Assembly (NCBI GenBank): GCA_964494625.1
Contig: CAZBRT010000003.1
Span: 372,001 to 436,000, forward strand
Reading direction: 5' to 3'
Origin: UBA2784 sp964494625
GTDB taxonomy: Bacteria; Pseudomonadota; Alphaproteobacteria; Micropepsales; Micropepsaceae
DNA: 64,000 bases
Shown: piece after piece, positions 53,728 to 62,690 of the stretch
How positions within the stretch are numbered: the first letter of the stretch is position 1
Layout: each line of letters opens with the position of its first letter
Position numbers and translations under genes: made by a program
The notes under the pieces: generated by a model
Told to the model about the DNA's origin: nothing
The model's database searches: none
The model's input: the letters and a program-made list of their open reading frames with translations, nothing else

Positions 53728-54270
53728 TTGCGCGTCCGCATCCATCCGCAAGATGCGGCACATGAGCGCGAGATTGCCGCCAGCCGAGCGGGTGCGGCAG
53801 AGCTTGACCGGCTGATCCAGGGTCATGCTGCGCCCGAACAATTTCTTGTCTGTTACACGGCGGGGGCAGCCTCGCTGATGCTGAAACCGGGCGTGGATGC
53901 CCTATTTCCTGAAGATGACTTCCCGGTTATCGAGTTCTTGAAGGCGCTTAAGGTCCTGCCGCGGGGTCCACGCGCCGGTGCTGCGATCATTGCTGCGGGC
54001 GGTTTCGACCGCATCGCTGTCGCGGCAGGTTCGGCAGCCGAAGCCGAAGTGTCGGCCCACGCCATCGCCGGAACATTGGCGCCGCTTGAGCCGCGCGCCA
54101 GCGCTGACGACATCCGGGAGCGGCTTTCAGGTGCCGCGCGCATTGCCGCGTTGCTGGTCAGCCAGAAGCGCATTCATGCAGCCGCCATCGGCTTGCGCGG
54201 GCGCGGCCGCATTGCGGGGCCGGTCAATCCCGATCTGCTGATCCGCTTTGGGGTGTCCGCGTTTTTATAG
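53728..54270 (+). CDS. Unknown protein in the ferredoxin operon
   Basis: 180 residues from the TTG at 53728, 7 nt after the ferredoxin stop; no ATG or GTG start suits better. Alanine-rich, alternating helices and strands, no membrane segment or signal, a single cysteine. The segments EQFLVCYTAGAASLMLKPGVDALFPEDDFPVIEFLKAL and GPVNPDLLIRFGVSAFL are the most distinctive. I do not recognise the family. Its coupling to the reductase-ferredoxin pair suggests a client or assembly partner. Its stop is 1 nt from the stop of the opposing gene. Confidence 0.6.
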   Translation: MRVRIHPQDAAHEREIAASRAGAAELDRLIQGHAAPEQFLVCYTAGAASLMLKPGVDALFPEDDFPVIEFLKALKVLPRGPRAGAAIIAAGGFDRIAVAAGSAAEAEVSAHAIAGTLAPLEPRASADDIRERLSGAARIAALLVSQKRIHAAAIGLRGRGRIAGPVNPDLLIRFGVSAFL

Positions 54271-54271
54271 C

Positions 54272-55669
54272 TCAGAACGCGAAAGCGGCGGCATAGAACC
54301 CGTCGGTGCCGTGGAGCGCAGGTGTGAGCTGCAGGCGCGTTGGCCCATCTCCCGGCCAGGGTGCCGCCGATTTGCTCTCAAAGATGGTGGCAAGGTCAAC
54401 CGGCCTGGCCTCGGGGTGATTGCGCAGGAAAGCGTCTGTGATGTCGTCGTTTTCCTCAAGAAGCACGCTGCAGGTGGAATAGATGAGCATGCCGCCCGGC
54501 TTCACCAGCCGCCGGGCGCGGACCAGAAGCTTTGCCTGCAATTCAGTCAGGCGTCCGAGTTCCTCGAGCGTAATTGACGCGCGTGCATCGGGATTGCGGC
54601 GCCAGGAGCCGGTGCCCGTGCAGGGCGCGTCCACCAGCACGCGCTCGAATTTGCCGGCATTCTTGCGCAGCCAGGGGTCATTTTCTTCGCCCGTCAGCAG
54701 GACACGTTCGGCATTTTCCGCACCGGCGCGCTTCAAGCGGACGCGCGCGCGCTGCAACCGCTTGGCATGGGTATCGGCGGCAACCAGATGCCCCTTGTTC
54801 TCCATTGCAGCCGCGAGCGCCAGCGTCTTGCCGCCCGCACCTGCGCAGAAGTCGAGCACCTGCATGCCGGGACGAACATCGGCCAGCATGGCAATGATCT
54901 GCGAGCCTTCGTCCTGCACCTCGATGAGGCCGCTTGTGAAGGCATCGAGTTTGGCAATGTCGGCGCGCTGCTTGAAGACAAGACCCAGCGGCGAAAGCAG
55001 CGCCGGCTCGGCCCTGATGTTCTCGCGGGCGAGGCTTTCAATGGCCTCTTCGCGTGTGCCCTTGAGCGTGTTCACGCGCACGGTTGTCGGCGGGGCAATG
55101 AGGCTGGCGAGTGCTTCCTGCTGCAGGCGGGGACCGAAAGCGCGCTTGAAGAGCGGGAAGAAGTCTTCCGGCAATTCAAGTCCGACTGCTTCCGGCATCG
55201 CGCGATGGTCAAAACCTGTGGTGATCGCGCGGCGCAAGGCAGCGGCATCGGCCATCTCGCCGTTAGCCGCGCCGCGCATGACCGGCAGGATCGCCTCGGG
55301 CGGTCGTTTTTCAATCAATGCGGCAAAGACGGCCCAGCGGGCGATCAATCCCGTTCCCAGCCCCGATGTTTCAGCGACATAGCGCAGGCGCTGCGCATGG
55401 CGAAACCAACGATCGATCAGGCCGCGCAGGCGGAACGGCTCGGCATTCAGCTTTGCACCGGCCTCTATGGCGCGCTCGATCCGCTCATCGCCGCTGATGC
55501 GGCCCGTCTGCGCCTCAAGCGCTGTCAGGGCTGCCAGCATTGCGCGTGCAGGCGCTGCGGGCTGGGCGACGGGTGGGTGAACGCGTGCGGGATGGGCAGC
55601 AGAACGGCCGCGGCTTGAGCCCTGACCTTGCGAGCGCCGGGAGGGCGTGGACGGTGGGTGCTTGCTCAT
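54272..55669 (-). CDS. RsmB/NOP-family RNA (cytosine-5) methyltransferase
   Basis: 465 residues from the ATG at 55669, which overlaps the tesB stop. A basic, disordered N-terminus (about 1-45), an RNA-binding helical region, then the SAM domain: DFCAGAGGKTLALAAAMENKG, first cysteine DAPCTGTGSWRRNPDA, catalytic cysteine YSTCSVLLEEND. It is likely to methylate C967-type cytosine of 16S rRNA, but the exact target is not fixed by sequence. Longer N-terminal frames run into tesB. Confidence 0.9.
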   Translation of the reverse strand: MSKHPPSTPSRRSQGQGSSRGRSAAHPARVHPPVAQPAAPARAMLAALTALEAQTGRISGDERIERAIEAGAKLNAEPFRLRGLIDRWFRHAQRLRYVAETSGLGTGLIARWAVFAALIEKRPPEAILPVMRGAANGEMADAAALRRAITTGFDHRAMPEAVGLELPEDFFPLFKRAFGPRLQQEALASLIAPPTTVRVNTLKGTREEAIESLARENIRAEPALLSPLGLVFKQRADIAKLDAFTSGLIEVQDEGSQIIAMLADVRPGMQVLDFCAGAGGKTLALAAAMENKGHLVAADTHAKRLQRARVRLKRAGAENAERVLLTGEENDPWLRKNAGKFERVLVDAPCTGTGSWRRNPDARASITLEELGRLTELQAKLLVRARRLVKPGGMLIYSTCSVLLEENDDITDAFLRNHPEARPVDLATIFESKSAAPWPGDGPTRLQLTPALHGTDGFYAAAFAF

Positions 55670-56526
55670 CGCGTTTTCGGGCGGATGAGGCCCTCCTGCA
55701 CGACGGATGCAACAAGCGTTCCGGCGCGCGTGTGGATGAGACCGCGATTGAATCCGCGACCGCCGGAAGCCGTTGGCGAATCCTGCGCATAAAGCAGCCA
55801 TTCGTCTGCGCGGAACGGCCGGTGGAACCACATCGCATGATCGAGGCTTGCCGTAATCAGCTTGCCGTCAAACCAGCTGACGCCGTGCGGCAGGATGCAG
55901 GTGTCGAGCAAAGACATGTCAGACGCATAGGCGAGGATGCATTGATGCAGCTTTGGATCATCCGGCAGTTTGCCGTTGGCCTTGATCCAGACATGCTGCT
56001 TTGGCGGCAGTTTGGGCGGCTTGATGATGTCCACGCGTTCGACCGGCCGTGACTCGATGGGCCGGTCCTGCATGATGTGGGCTGCAAGGCCGGGGGGCAG
56101 GTTCTTCGCCCATTCCGCACGCATCTGCGTTTCGGGCGGCAAATCCTCGGGCATCGGTACCGATGGCATGTCGAACTGGTGCTCGTAACCATCCTCGTGC
56201 ACATGAAACGACACGCCCATGTGGAAGATCGGCCGGCCATGCTGGATCGCCACGACGCGCCTTGTCGTGAAGCTGCCGCCATCGCGGCTGCGGTCCACCT
56301 CATAGAGGATCGGCGCCTTGGGATCGCCCGGCAGGATGAAATAGGCCTGCAGCGAATGGGCCAGGCGATCTTCAACCGTGCGGGTGGCGGCAACCAGTGC
56401 CTGCGCCAGCACCTGCCCACCGAAAACACGCTGTGAGCGTTCCTTCGGGCTGACGCCCCGGAAAATATTCACCTCGATCGGTTCGAGGTCGAGGATCTCA
56501 AGCAGGGCGTCAAGCGGGGTGGTCAC
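55666..56526 (-). CDS. tesB: Acyl-CoA thioesterase II
   Basis: 286 residues from the GTG at 56526, matching the usual TesB length; the open frame extends further upstream but without family similarity. Double hot-dog fold: SQRVFGGQVLAQALVAA, the aspartate in ITASLDHAMWFHRPFRADEWLLY, SPTASGGRGFNRG, and the glutamine in VVQEGLIR form the Asp-Thr/Ser-Gln triad. It hydrolyses medium and long acyl-CoAs. It is coupled to the RNA methyltransferase gene by ATGA. Confidence 0.93.
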   Translation of the reverse strand: MTTPLDALLEILDLEPIEVNIFRGVSPKERSQRVFGGQVLAQALVAATRTVEDRLAHSLQAYFILPGDPKAPILYEVDRSRDGGSFTTRRVVAIQHGRPIFHMGVSFHVHEDGYEHQFDMPSVPMPEDLPPETQMRAEWAKNLPPGLAAHIMQDRPIESRPVERVDIIKPPKLPPKQHVWIKANGKLPDDPKLHQCILAYASDMSLLDTCILPHGVSWFDGKLITASLDHAMWFHRPFRADEWLLYAQDSPTASGGRGFNRGLIHTRAGTLVASVVQEGLIRPKTR

Positions 56527-56786
56527 GGGGGCTGGTTTCGGTCTTTGGGGGCGGATGGGTGCCAAAATTGGGGGGCGATATGGCCGGAAGCCTGCCCGCT
56601 TGTCAAAGCAGGCGCCATGGCAAGGAACCGGCGTTGGCGATACACGAAAATCTGGCATAGTCAGCGACGAAATCCGGGTCAGATATATGCCCGGGATGTT
56701 CGGGAGCGTCTGGTTTGGCGGGTACATCGGGAATCGCACGGCAAGGCAAATCCGGCGGTTCGGGACCGGGCGGCGGCGGCCGCGCC

Positions 56787-57404
56787 GTGACGAATGCCAT
56801 CGTAGTGCCGGATGGCCCGTCGCTTGCCCGCATCCAGGAGCATGGATTGAACGCGGTCATCTGGGAGCGGAAATTGCCGCCCTTCTTCCTTGCCTATGCG
56901 CGCGCGCTTTCGCGCCACACGCTGGACGAGGAGCATCGCATTGCCGTGGGGGGTGCACCGGCACGGCTCCAGCAGATCCTTGACCGCATTTCACCAGCCC
57001 CATCATCGGGCCGTCGCGCGCTGGGCGCTGATCTGGCACAGATGGTTTCGCTTTATGCGCGACTCTCCGGCTGTTCGGCAGTGTTCGTGCGACTGGAAGC
57101 TGTGGCAGGCGACGCCAGTGCGCGCTTTCATGTCGATTGGCTGGGGTTGCGGCTGCTTGTGAGTTACGCAGGCCCCGGCACGCAATATCTGCCTGAGTGG
57201 GCGGTCGACCGTGACGCGCTTCTCACCAATCCCGACGGGGTCTGCAGGGATGTAAATGCCATCGCGCAGGTACCGACTGGAGCGGTCGCGCTCTTCAAGG
57301 GCTCTGGCTATGCGGGCCAGACCGGGTTCGGCGCAGTGCACCGTTCGCCGCCTTTGTCAGCGGGCACGGAGCGCCGCCTCGTCTTCGTCATCAATGCGGC
57401 GTAG
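56787..57404 (+). CDS. DUF1826 family protein
   Basis: 205 residues if the GTG at 56787 is used; a TTG at 56715 would add 24 glycine-rich residues. Conserved part: FVRLEAVAGDASARFHVDWLGLRLLVSYAGPGTQYLPEWAVDRDAL with an H-x-D pair, and ALFKGSGYAGQTGFGAVHRSPPL. This resembles the iron/2-oxoglutarate-type jelly roll, but a reaction is not known. DUF1826 genes often lie near metal-homeostasis genes. Its 3' end overlaps the opposing hydrolase gene by 14 nt. Confidence 0.7.
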   Translation: MTNAIVVPDGPSLARIQEHGLNAVIWERKLPPFFLAYARALSRHTLDEEHRIAVGGAPARLQQILDRISPAPSSGRRALGADLAQMVSLYARLSGCSAVFVRLEAVAGDASARFHVDWLGLRLLVSYAGPGTQYLPEWAVDRDALLTNPDGVCRDVNAIAQVPTGAVALFKGSGYAGQTGFGAVHRSPPLSAGTERRLVFVINAA

Positions 57405-58269
57405 GCAGCGGGGGCACCGGGGGCGTCAGGATTGAACCGCCGGCGGCATTGGCTGCTGCAGCGGGTCGCGGGTCGCCAATCCGCAAAAACTTCAAAATCT
57501 CTGTGTACGCTGCCTCTGTCATGGCGGGATCATAGGTGCTGTTGTCGCGACCGTTGAAAATCCATGCGTAGGCGGGGTCTGCAGACGGCCTGATGTCGAA
57601 TCCGCGCGGCACGTCATATTCGAGGATCGCGATAGGAGCAGGTCCATCGGCATCATCCGCAAACTTGCGGCAGCGTTCAGCGGCTTCTTCCTCCTGTGCC
57701 GACAACAAAAACTGGAGAGACGTGTTGCTTGTCCATGCGGTCTCGGTGGGGCAATCCGGATAGATGATGGTCGAGGCACGATAGGCCGGATCGGCACCGT
57801 GCCCCGTACCGATGGCCGCGATCACGCCCAGTGCCGCGCGTGACCAGCCAACAAGATGGATGCGGTCCTTCTGCGCAAGCGCCGACTGGCGAAGAGCCGA
57901 TGCGGCGCGATCGATCTCTGCAGCAATCGCATTTGCATCGGCATAGGCGGCACAGCCTGCATGGCCCGGCCATGCGCCGCGCCAGGAGATGAGGCCGACG
58001 AAGTAACCTTCCTCCGCCAGGCGCTTGCCAAAGCGTTCATATTGCGGTGCGCCGCTGCCTTCGGCCGGGGAAAGACAACCCGGCACCAGGATCACGACGG
58101 GATAGCGGTTGATCCCCGGCTCTGCGTTCTCCGGCGCATAGGTCCGCAGGAAAGGCGGCTCGGTGGGTGGGGGCGGGGGCTCGGATACGCAGGCGCCGAG
58201 AACAAGCGCGCCGCAAAGGGCCAGCAGCCGTCTAGCAACAGAAATCGGCACTGGTTGCTTCCTTTGCAT
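57391..58269 (-). CDS. Lipoprotein alpha/beta hydrolase (dienelactone-hydrolase-like)
   Basis: 292 residues from the ATG at 58269; ATG 58299 and GTG 58251 are alternatives. A lipobox LGAC near residue 26 is followed by a proline-rich linker. VVILVPGCLSPAEGSG forms the oxyanion region, the nucleophile is Ser in VGWSRAALG, and YDVPRGFDIRP holds a late acid/base segment. It is anchored to a membrane, substrate unknown. Its start overlaps the preceding small gene by about 38 nt. Confidence 0.7.
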   Translation of the reverse strand: MQRKQPVPISVARRLLALCGALVLGACVSEPPPPPTEPPFLRTYAPENAEPGINRYPVVILVPGCLSPAEGSGAPQYERFGKRLAEEGYFVGLISWRGAWPGHAGCAAYADANAIAAEIDRAASALRQSALAQKDRIHLVGWSRAALGVIAAIGTGHGADPAYRASTIIYPDCPTETAWTSNTSLQFLLSAQEEEAAERCRKFADDADGPAPIAILEYDVPRGFDIRPSADPAYAWIFNGRDNSTYDPAMTEAAYTEILKFLRIGDPRPAAAANAAGGSILTPPVPPLPTPH

Positions 58270-58570
58270 GCGGATCAAGGTCGAACACGTCTGCTTCACA
58301 CATGGCCGTCAAGGGCTTGTCGAAACGGAAGCGGCGCGAGGCCCCTTCGGCATAGACCGCAACGATTGTCTGCAGTGGTGCGCAGCCCGGCGTCGCACAG
58401 ACAATTTCATTCACCGACACCGTGATTTCGTCATTGAGATTGAAGCGGCCGAAAAACCAGTCAATGACCGCAAGCCGCAATGACATGGACGTCGCTGCAT
58501 CTGCCGATTGCGGCCCAAAATTGCGCAGCGAAAATCGTGCTGACGGGCTTTCACCCATGGCTTCAGCCAT
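58232..58570 (-). CDS. Small cysteine-containing protein with CxxPGC motif
   Basis: 112 residues from the ATG at 58570, which has GGAG nine nt upstream. Cytoplasmic by composition. The distinctive part is VNEIVCATPGCAPLQTIVAVY (two cysteines four apart around Pro-Gly) and a tail ending DFCC, suggesting metal binding. I do not recognise a named family. It overlaps the lipoprotein hydrolase start and lies near the DUF1826 gene. Confidence 0.55.
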   Translation of the reverse strand: MAEAMGESPSARFSLRNFGPQSADAATSMSLRLAVIDWFFGRFNLNDEITVSVNEIVCATPGCAPLQTIVAVYAEGASRRFRFDKPLTAMCEADVFDLDPHAKEATSADFCC

Positions 58571-58645
58571 CTGTCCGGTCTCCCCCCAACCGCATAGCAA
58601 GGGATGGGGCAGCCTTGCAATACAGTCGCCTGGGCGACAGCGTGG

Positions 58646-59449
58646 TTACTTCGCCAACTGGCCGGCGGCGGCGGCAAGATAATGGCGCACAAGCCGCGCG
58701 ATGACGCCGGCCACATGCGCCGCCTTTGGCGCGTCAAATTGCCATGGCGGCGTTTCTTCCATGTAGGTTTCCTGCACCAGTTCGAGCTGGATCGCGAAAA
58801 TGCCTGCGTCCGGCCTGCCATAGTGCCGCGTGATGTAGCCGCCCTTGAAGCGTCCATTCACGATGGCCGTGTAACCCGCCTCGCCCGCAAGGGCGGCAAG
58901 TTCGCGTGCGATGTCATCCGGGCAGGTCGCGCCGTCATTCGTGCCGATGTTGAAATCGGGCAAGCGCCCCGGAAAAAGCGCAGGCACATGACCGCGGATC
59001 GAATGCGCATCCCAGAGCAGCGCATAGCCATGATGCTTCTTGGCAGCGGAAAGCGCTGCGGCGATGCAATCATGATATGGCTGCCAGATCTCCGCCCGCC
59101 GCGCATCAATTTCAATTTGCGCGGGAGCCTCGCCGTCCAGCCAGATGGGGGCGTCGTCGAATGTTTCCGCCGGACAAAGTCCCGTGTTGCGCTGGCCGGG
59201 ATAGAGCGCCTTGCCATCCGGCGCGCGGTTGAGATCGATCACATAGCGCGTGTGCGTGGCGACGAGAAGCGATGCATCCAGCTCGCGCGCAAATGCGTAG
59301 AGGCGGTCGATGTTCCAGTCCGTATCGGCGAGCGCGCGACCATTGGCTGTCATGCGTGAAGCGAGCGCGGGCGGCACATGGGTTCCGGCATGGGGCGCAC
59401 TGATGACCAGAGGGCCGTTGCCGGGCATGAAGGTGAAAGGTGCCGTCAT
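58646..59449 (-). CDS. hutG: N-formylglutamate amidohydrolase
   Basis: 267 residues from the ATG at 59449, overlapping the hutH stop by ATGA. FGase signatures are LVISAPHAGTHVPP at the start, DTDWNIDRLYAFARELDASLLVATHTRYVIDLNR, WDAHSIRG and NGRFKGGYITRHYGRP. It splits N-formylglutamate to formate and glutamate, the last step of the HutF-HutG branch of histidine degradation. It is the last gene of the hut operon. Confidence 0.95.
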   Translation of the reverse strand: MTAPFTFMPGNGPLVISAPHAGTHVPPALASRMTANGRALADTDWNIDRLYAFARELDASLLVATHTRYVIDLNRAPDGKALYPGQRNTGLCPAETFDDAPIWLDGEAPAQIEIDARRAEIWQPYHDCIAAALSAAKKHHGYALLWDAHSIRGHVPALFPGRLPDFNIGTNDGATCPDDIARELAALAGEAGYTAIVNGRFKGGYITRHYGRPDAGIFAIQLELVQETYMEETPPWQFDAPKAAHVAGVIARLVRHYLAAAAGQLAK

Positions 59450-61008
59450 CCCAGCGTCCACAGCGCGCTGAATGACCCCGGCTTGGCGGCGCGATCCGCA
59501 ATGGCAAGGAGCGCGCCGCTCTCGACCAGTGTCTTGGCCGCTTCGATGTCAGTTGCCATCAAGCGGTCGCGTTCATAGAACGTTACGCGCGCGCGCAACG
59601 CGGACATTACCTCTTCCATCGGTGCCGACGAACGGGCCGGGCGGTGGAAGTCGATGCCCTGCGCTGCCGCGAGAAGCTCGATGGCCGCCATGCCTGCCAG
59701 ATTGTCAGCCATCCCATGCAAGCGGCGCGCGGCAAAAGTTGCCATGCTCACATGGTCTTCCTGATTGGCGGAGGTTGGAAGCGAGTCGATGCTGGCAGGG
59801 TGGGCGATATGCTTGTTCTCGCTCGCCAAAGCCGCTGCCGTCACTTGCGCGATCATGAAGCCGCTGTTGAGGCCGCCATCGCGCACCAGGAATGCCGGAA
59901 GCCCGCTCATTTTCGGATCGATCAGGATGGCGAGGCGCCGCTCCGACAATGCGCCGACCTCTGCCATGGCAATCGCCATCGCATCGGCCGCCATGGCGAC
60001 GGGCTCGGCGTGGAAATTGCCGCCGGAGAGAATGTCGCCATCGTCGGCGAACACCAGCGGATTGTCGGAAGCGGCATTCGCCTCGATCTCCAGTGTGCGC
60101 AGGGCGGACGCCATCATATCGAAGGCCGCGCCCATCACTTGCGGCTGGCAACGGAAGGAATAGGGGTCCTGCACGCGCTCGCATTCATGGTGCGATTGGC
60201 GGATCACGCTGCCGACCATCAAATGGCGCAGCACATCGGCGACGATGATCTGGCCGCGCTGGCCGCGTGCTTTGTGGATGCGCGCGTCAAACGGCGTATC
60301 CGATCCCTTGATCGCGTCGGTCGAAAGTGCGCCTGCGACCAGAAAAGCGGCAAAGAGGTTTTCCAGCCGGATGAAGGCATGGAGGGCGAGCGCCGTTGAA
60401 ACCTGGGTGCCGTTGAGGAGTGCCAGTCCCTCCTTGGCTTTCAGTGTCATGGGCGCAAGGCCGATTTTCCCCAGCGCGTCAGTTGCCGGCATGGCAATGC
60501 CCGCAAGCCGGATGGAGCCGTGACCCAGAAGGGTGGCACTCATATGGGCCAATGGCGCAAGGTCGCCCGAGGCGCCCACCGATCCTTGCGACGGGATGAC
60601 CGGCAACGCATTGTTGCGCAGGAGCGTGATCAACGCGTCCACCAGTTCCTGACGCACGCCTGACGCGCCACGCGCGAGCGAATTTACCTTGAGCGCAAGC
60701 ACCAGCCTTACGGTCTCATCGGCAAGCGGTGCACCGACACCGGCCGCGTGACTGAGTACAAGGTTTTCCTGCAGCATTTCGAGGTCGGATGGCGCGATGC
60801 GCGTGTTGGCAAGCAGGCCAAATCCCGTATTGATGCCATAGACGAGGCGGTTCTCGCGGATGATGGCGGCAATCGTTCCCTGGGAGCGGGCGATGCGCGC
60901 GCGGGCATCTTGTGTGAGCGCAAGCGCCACAGGCCCCGCGATGAGGCGCTTGGCCTCGCCCAACGTCCAGTTACCGCTGCCGCAGGAAAGTTCCGCTGCC
61001 ATGTTCAC
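59446..61008 (-). CDS. hutH: Histidine ammonia-lyase
   Basis: 520 residues from a GTG at 61008 that overlaps the hutU stop; an ATG two codons later is possible. The MIO cofactor triad Ala146-Ser147-Gly148 lies in GSVGASGDLAPLAHM. VYGINTGFG (57-65) and QDPYSFRCQPQVMGA are further family marks. It removes ammonia from histidine to give urocanate. It lies in the middle of the operon. Confidence 0.97.
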   Translation of the reverse strand: MNMAAELSCGSGNWTLGEAKRLIAGPVALALTQDARARIARSQGTIAAIIRENRLVYGINTGFGLLANTRIAPSDLEMLQENLVLSHAAGVGAPLADETVRLVLALKVNSLARGASGVRQELVDALITLLRNNALPVIPSQGSVGASGDLAPLAHMSATLLGHGSIRLAGIAMPATDALGKIGLAPMTLKAKEGLALLNGTQVSTALALHAFIRLENLFAAFLVAGALSTDAIKGSDTPFDARIHKARGQRGQIIVADVLRHLMVGSVIRQSHHECERVQDPYSFRCQPQVMGAAFDMMASALRTLEIEANAASDNPLVFADDGDILSGGNFHAEPVAMAADAMAIAMAEVGALSERRLAILIDPKMSGLPAFLVRDGGLNSGFMIAQVTAAALASENKHIAHPASIDSLPTSANQEDHVSMATFAARRLHGMADNLAGMAAIELLAAAQGIDFHRPARSSAPMEEVMSALRARVTFYERDRLMATDIEAAKTLVESGALLAIADRAAKPGSFSALWTLG

Positions 61009-62690
61009 GCCTTTCCGCGCAGCATCGGCAGATCAAGTTTCTGCCCGGCTGCACACGCGACCGCATCCTCGTAACCGGCGTCAGCATGGCGCATGACGCC
61101 GGTTGCAGGATCATTCCACAAGACGCGCTCCAGCCTGCGGGCGGCATCATCCGTGCCGTCGCACACAATCACCATGCCGGAATGCTGCGAGAAACCCATG
61201 CCGACGCCACCGCCATGGTGGAGCGAAACCCAGGTGGCTCCGCTGGCGCAATTGAGGAGCGCGTTGAGTATCGGCCAGTCAGAGACGGCATCGCTGCCAT
61301 CCAACATCGCTTCGGTCTCGCGATTGGGGCTGGCGACGGAACCGGAATCCAGATGATCGCGGCCGATGACGATGGGGGCTTTCAATTCCCCCTTCGCCAC
61401 CATCTCGTTGAAGGCAAGGCCGAGGCGATGGCGATCACCCAGTCCAACCCAGCAGATGCGTGCGGGCAGGCCCTGGAACCTGATGTGCTTGCCTGCCATG
61501 TCGAGCCAGTTCACCAGATGCGCGTCATGCGCCATCAATTCGCGCACCTTCGCGTCTGTCTTGCGGATGTCTTCGGGATCGCCTGACAGCGCAACCCAGC
61601 GGAACGGACCCTTGCCGCGGCAGAACAGGGGGCGCACATAGGCCGGCACGAATCCCGGGAAGGCAAAGGCATCCGTGACGCCTTCTTCCTGCGCGACCTG
61701 GCGGATGTTGTTGCCATAGTCAACGACGGGCACGCCCTTGCGATGCCAGCCGAGCATTGCTTCCACATGCAGTTTGATCGACTTGCGCGCCGCCGCCGCG
61801 ACAGAGGCGGGGTTCTTTGCACGCGCCTCTTCCCACTGCGCCACTGACCAGCCCTTGGGGCAATAGCCGTTGAAGACGTCATGGGCAGAAGTCTGATCGG
61901 TGACGGCATCGGGCATGACGCCGCGGGCAAGCAGTTCCGGAAAAATGTCTGCCGCGTTGGCCAGAAGGCCGATTGTGACCGGCTTGCCGGATTTCTTTGC
62001 CTCATCGAGCATGGCAAGCGCTTCGTCGAGCGAGCGTGCCATCACATCGAGATAGCCCGTCTCAAGCCTGCGCTCGATGCGGCTTGCCTGAACCTCAACA
62101 GCGAGCATGGAGGCGCCTGCAAATTTTGCTGCCAGCGGCTGCGCGCCGCCCATGCCGCCAAGACCTGCCGTGAGGATCCAGCGGCCCGCGAGATTGCCGC
62201 CATAGTGCTTGCGGCCCAACTCGACAAAGGTCTCGTAGGTGCCCTGAACGATTCCCTGCGTGCCGATATAGATCCACGAACCTGCGGTCATCTGGCCGTA
62301 CATCATCAGGCCCTGACGATCGAGGGCATTGAAATGTTCCCAATTCGCCCAATGCGGCACGAGATTGGAATTGGCGATCAGCACGCGCGGCGCATCCTTG
62401 TGGGTGCGGAACACGCCGACCGGCTTTCCCGACTGCACGAGAAGCGTTTCGTCATCCTCCAATCCCTTCAGCGTCGAGACTATCGCGTCAAAGCATTCCC
62501 AGCTGCGTGCCGCACGGCCAATGCCGCCATAGACGACGAGCTCCTCCGGTTTCTCGGCCACTTCCGCGTCGAGGTTGTTCATCAACATGCGCATCGCGGC
62601 TTCGGTCGCCCAGGATTTGGCGGTGCGCTCGGCCCCGCGCGGTGCGCGGATGCGGCGGGAATTGTCGATGCGGGTGAAGTTCACAGTCAT
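61005..62690 (-). CDS. hutU: Urocanate hydratase
   Basis: 561 residues, normal length. The NAD-binding segment is GLGGMGGAQPLAAKFAGASML, and HHGGGVGMGFSQHSGMVIVCDGT near the C-terminus is a hallmark. It hydrates urocanate to imidazolonepropionate. Overlaps: ATGA with hutF upstream and GTGA with hutH downstream. Confidence 0.97.
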   Translation of the reverse strand: MTVNFTRIDNSRRIRAPRGAERTAKSWATEAAMRMLMNNLDAEVAEKPEELVVYGGIGRAARSWECFDAIVSTLKGLEDDETLLVQSGKPVGVFRTHKDAPRVLIANSNLVPHWANWEHFNALDRQGLMMYGQMTAGSWIYIGTQGIVQGTYETFVELGRKHYGGNLAGRWILTAGLGGMGGAQPLAAKFAGASMLAVEVQASRIERRLETGYLDVMARSLDEALAMLDEAKKSGKPVTIGLLANAADIFPELLARGVMPDAVTDQTSAHDVFNGYCPKGWSVAQWEEARAKNPASVAAAARKSIKLHVEAMLGWHRKGVPVVDYGNNIRQVAQEEGVTDAFAFPGFVPAYVRPLFCRGKGPFRWVALSGDPEDIRKTDAKVRELMAHDAHLVNWLDMAGKHIRFQGLPARICWVGLGDRHRLGLAFNEMVAKGELKAPIVIGRDHLDSGSVASPNRETEAMLDGSDAVSDWPILNALLNCASGATWVSLHHGGGVGMGFSQHSGMVIVCDGTDDAARRLERVLWNDPATGVMRHADAGYEDAVACAAGQKLDLPMLRGKA

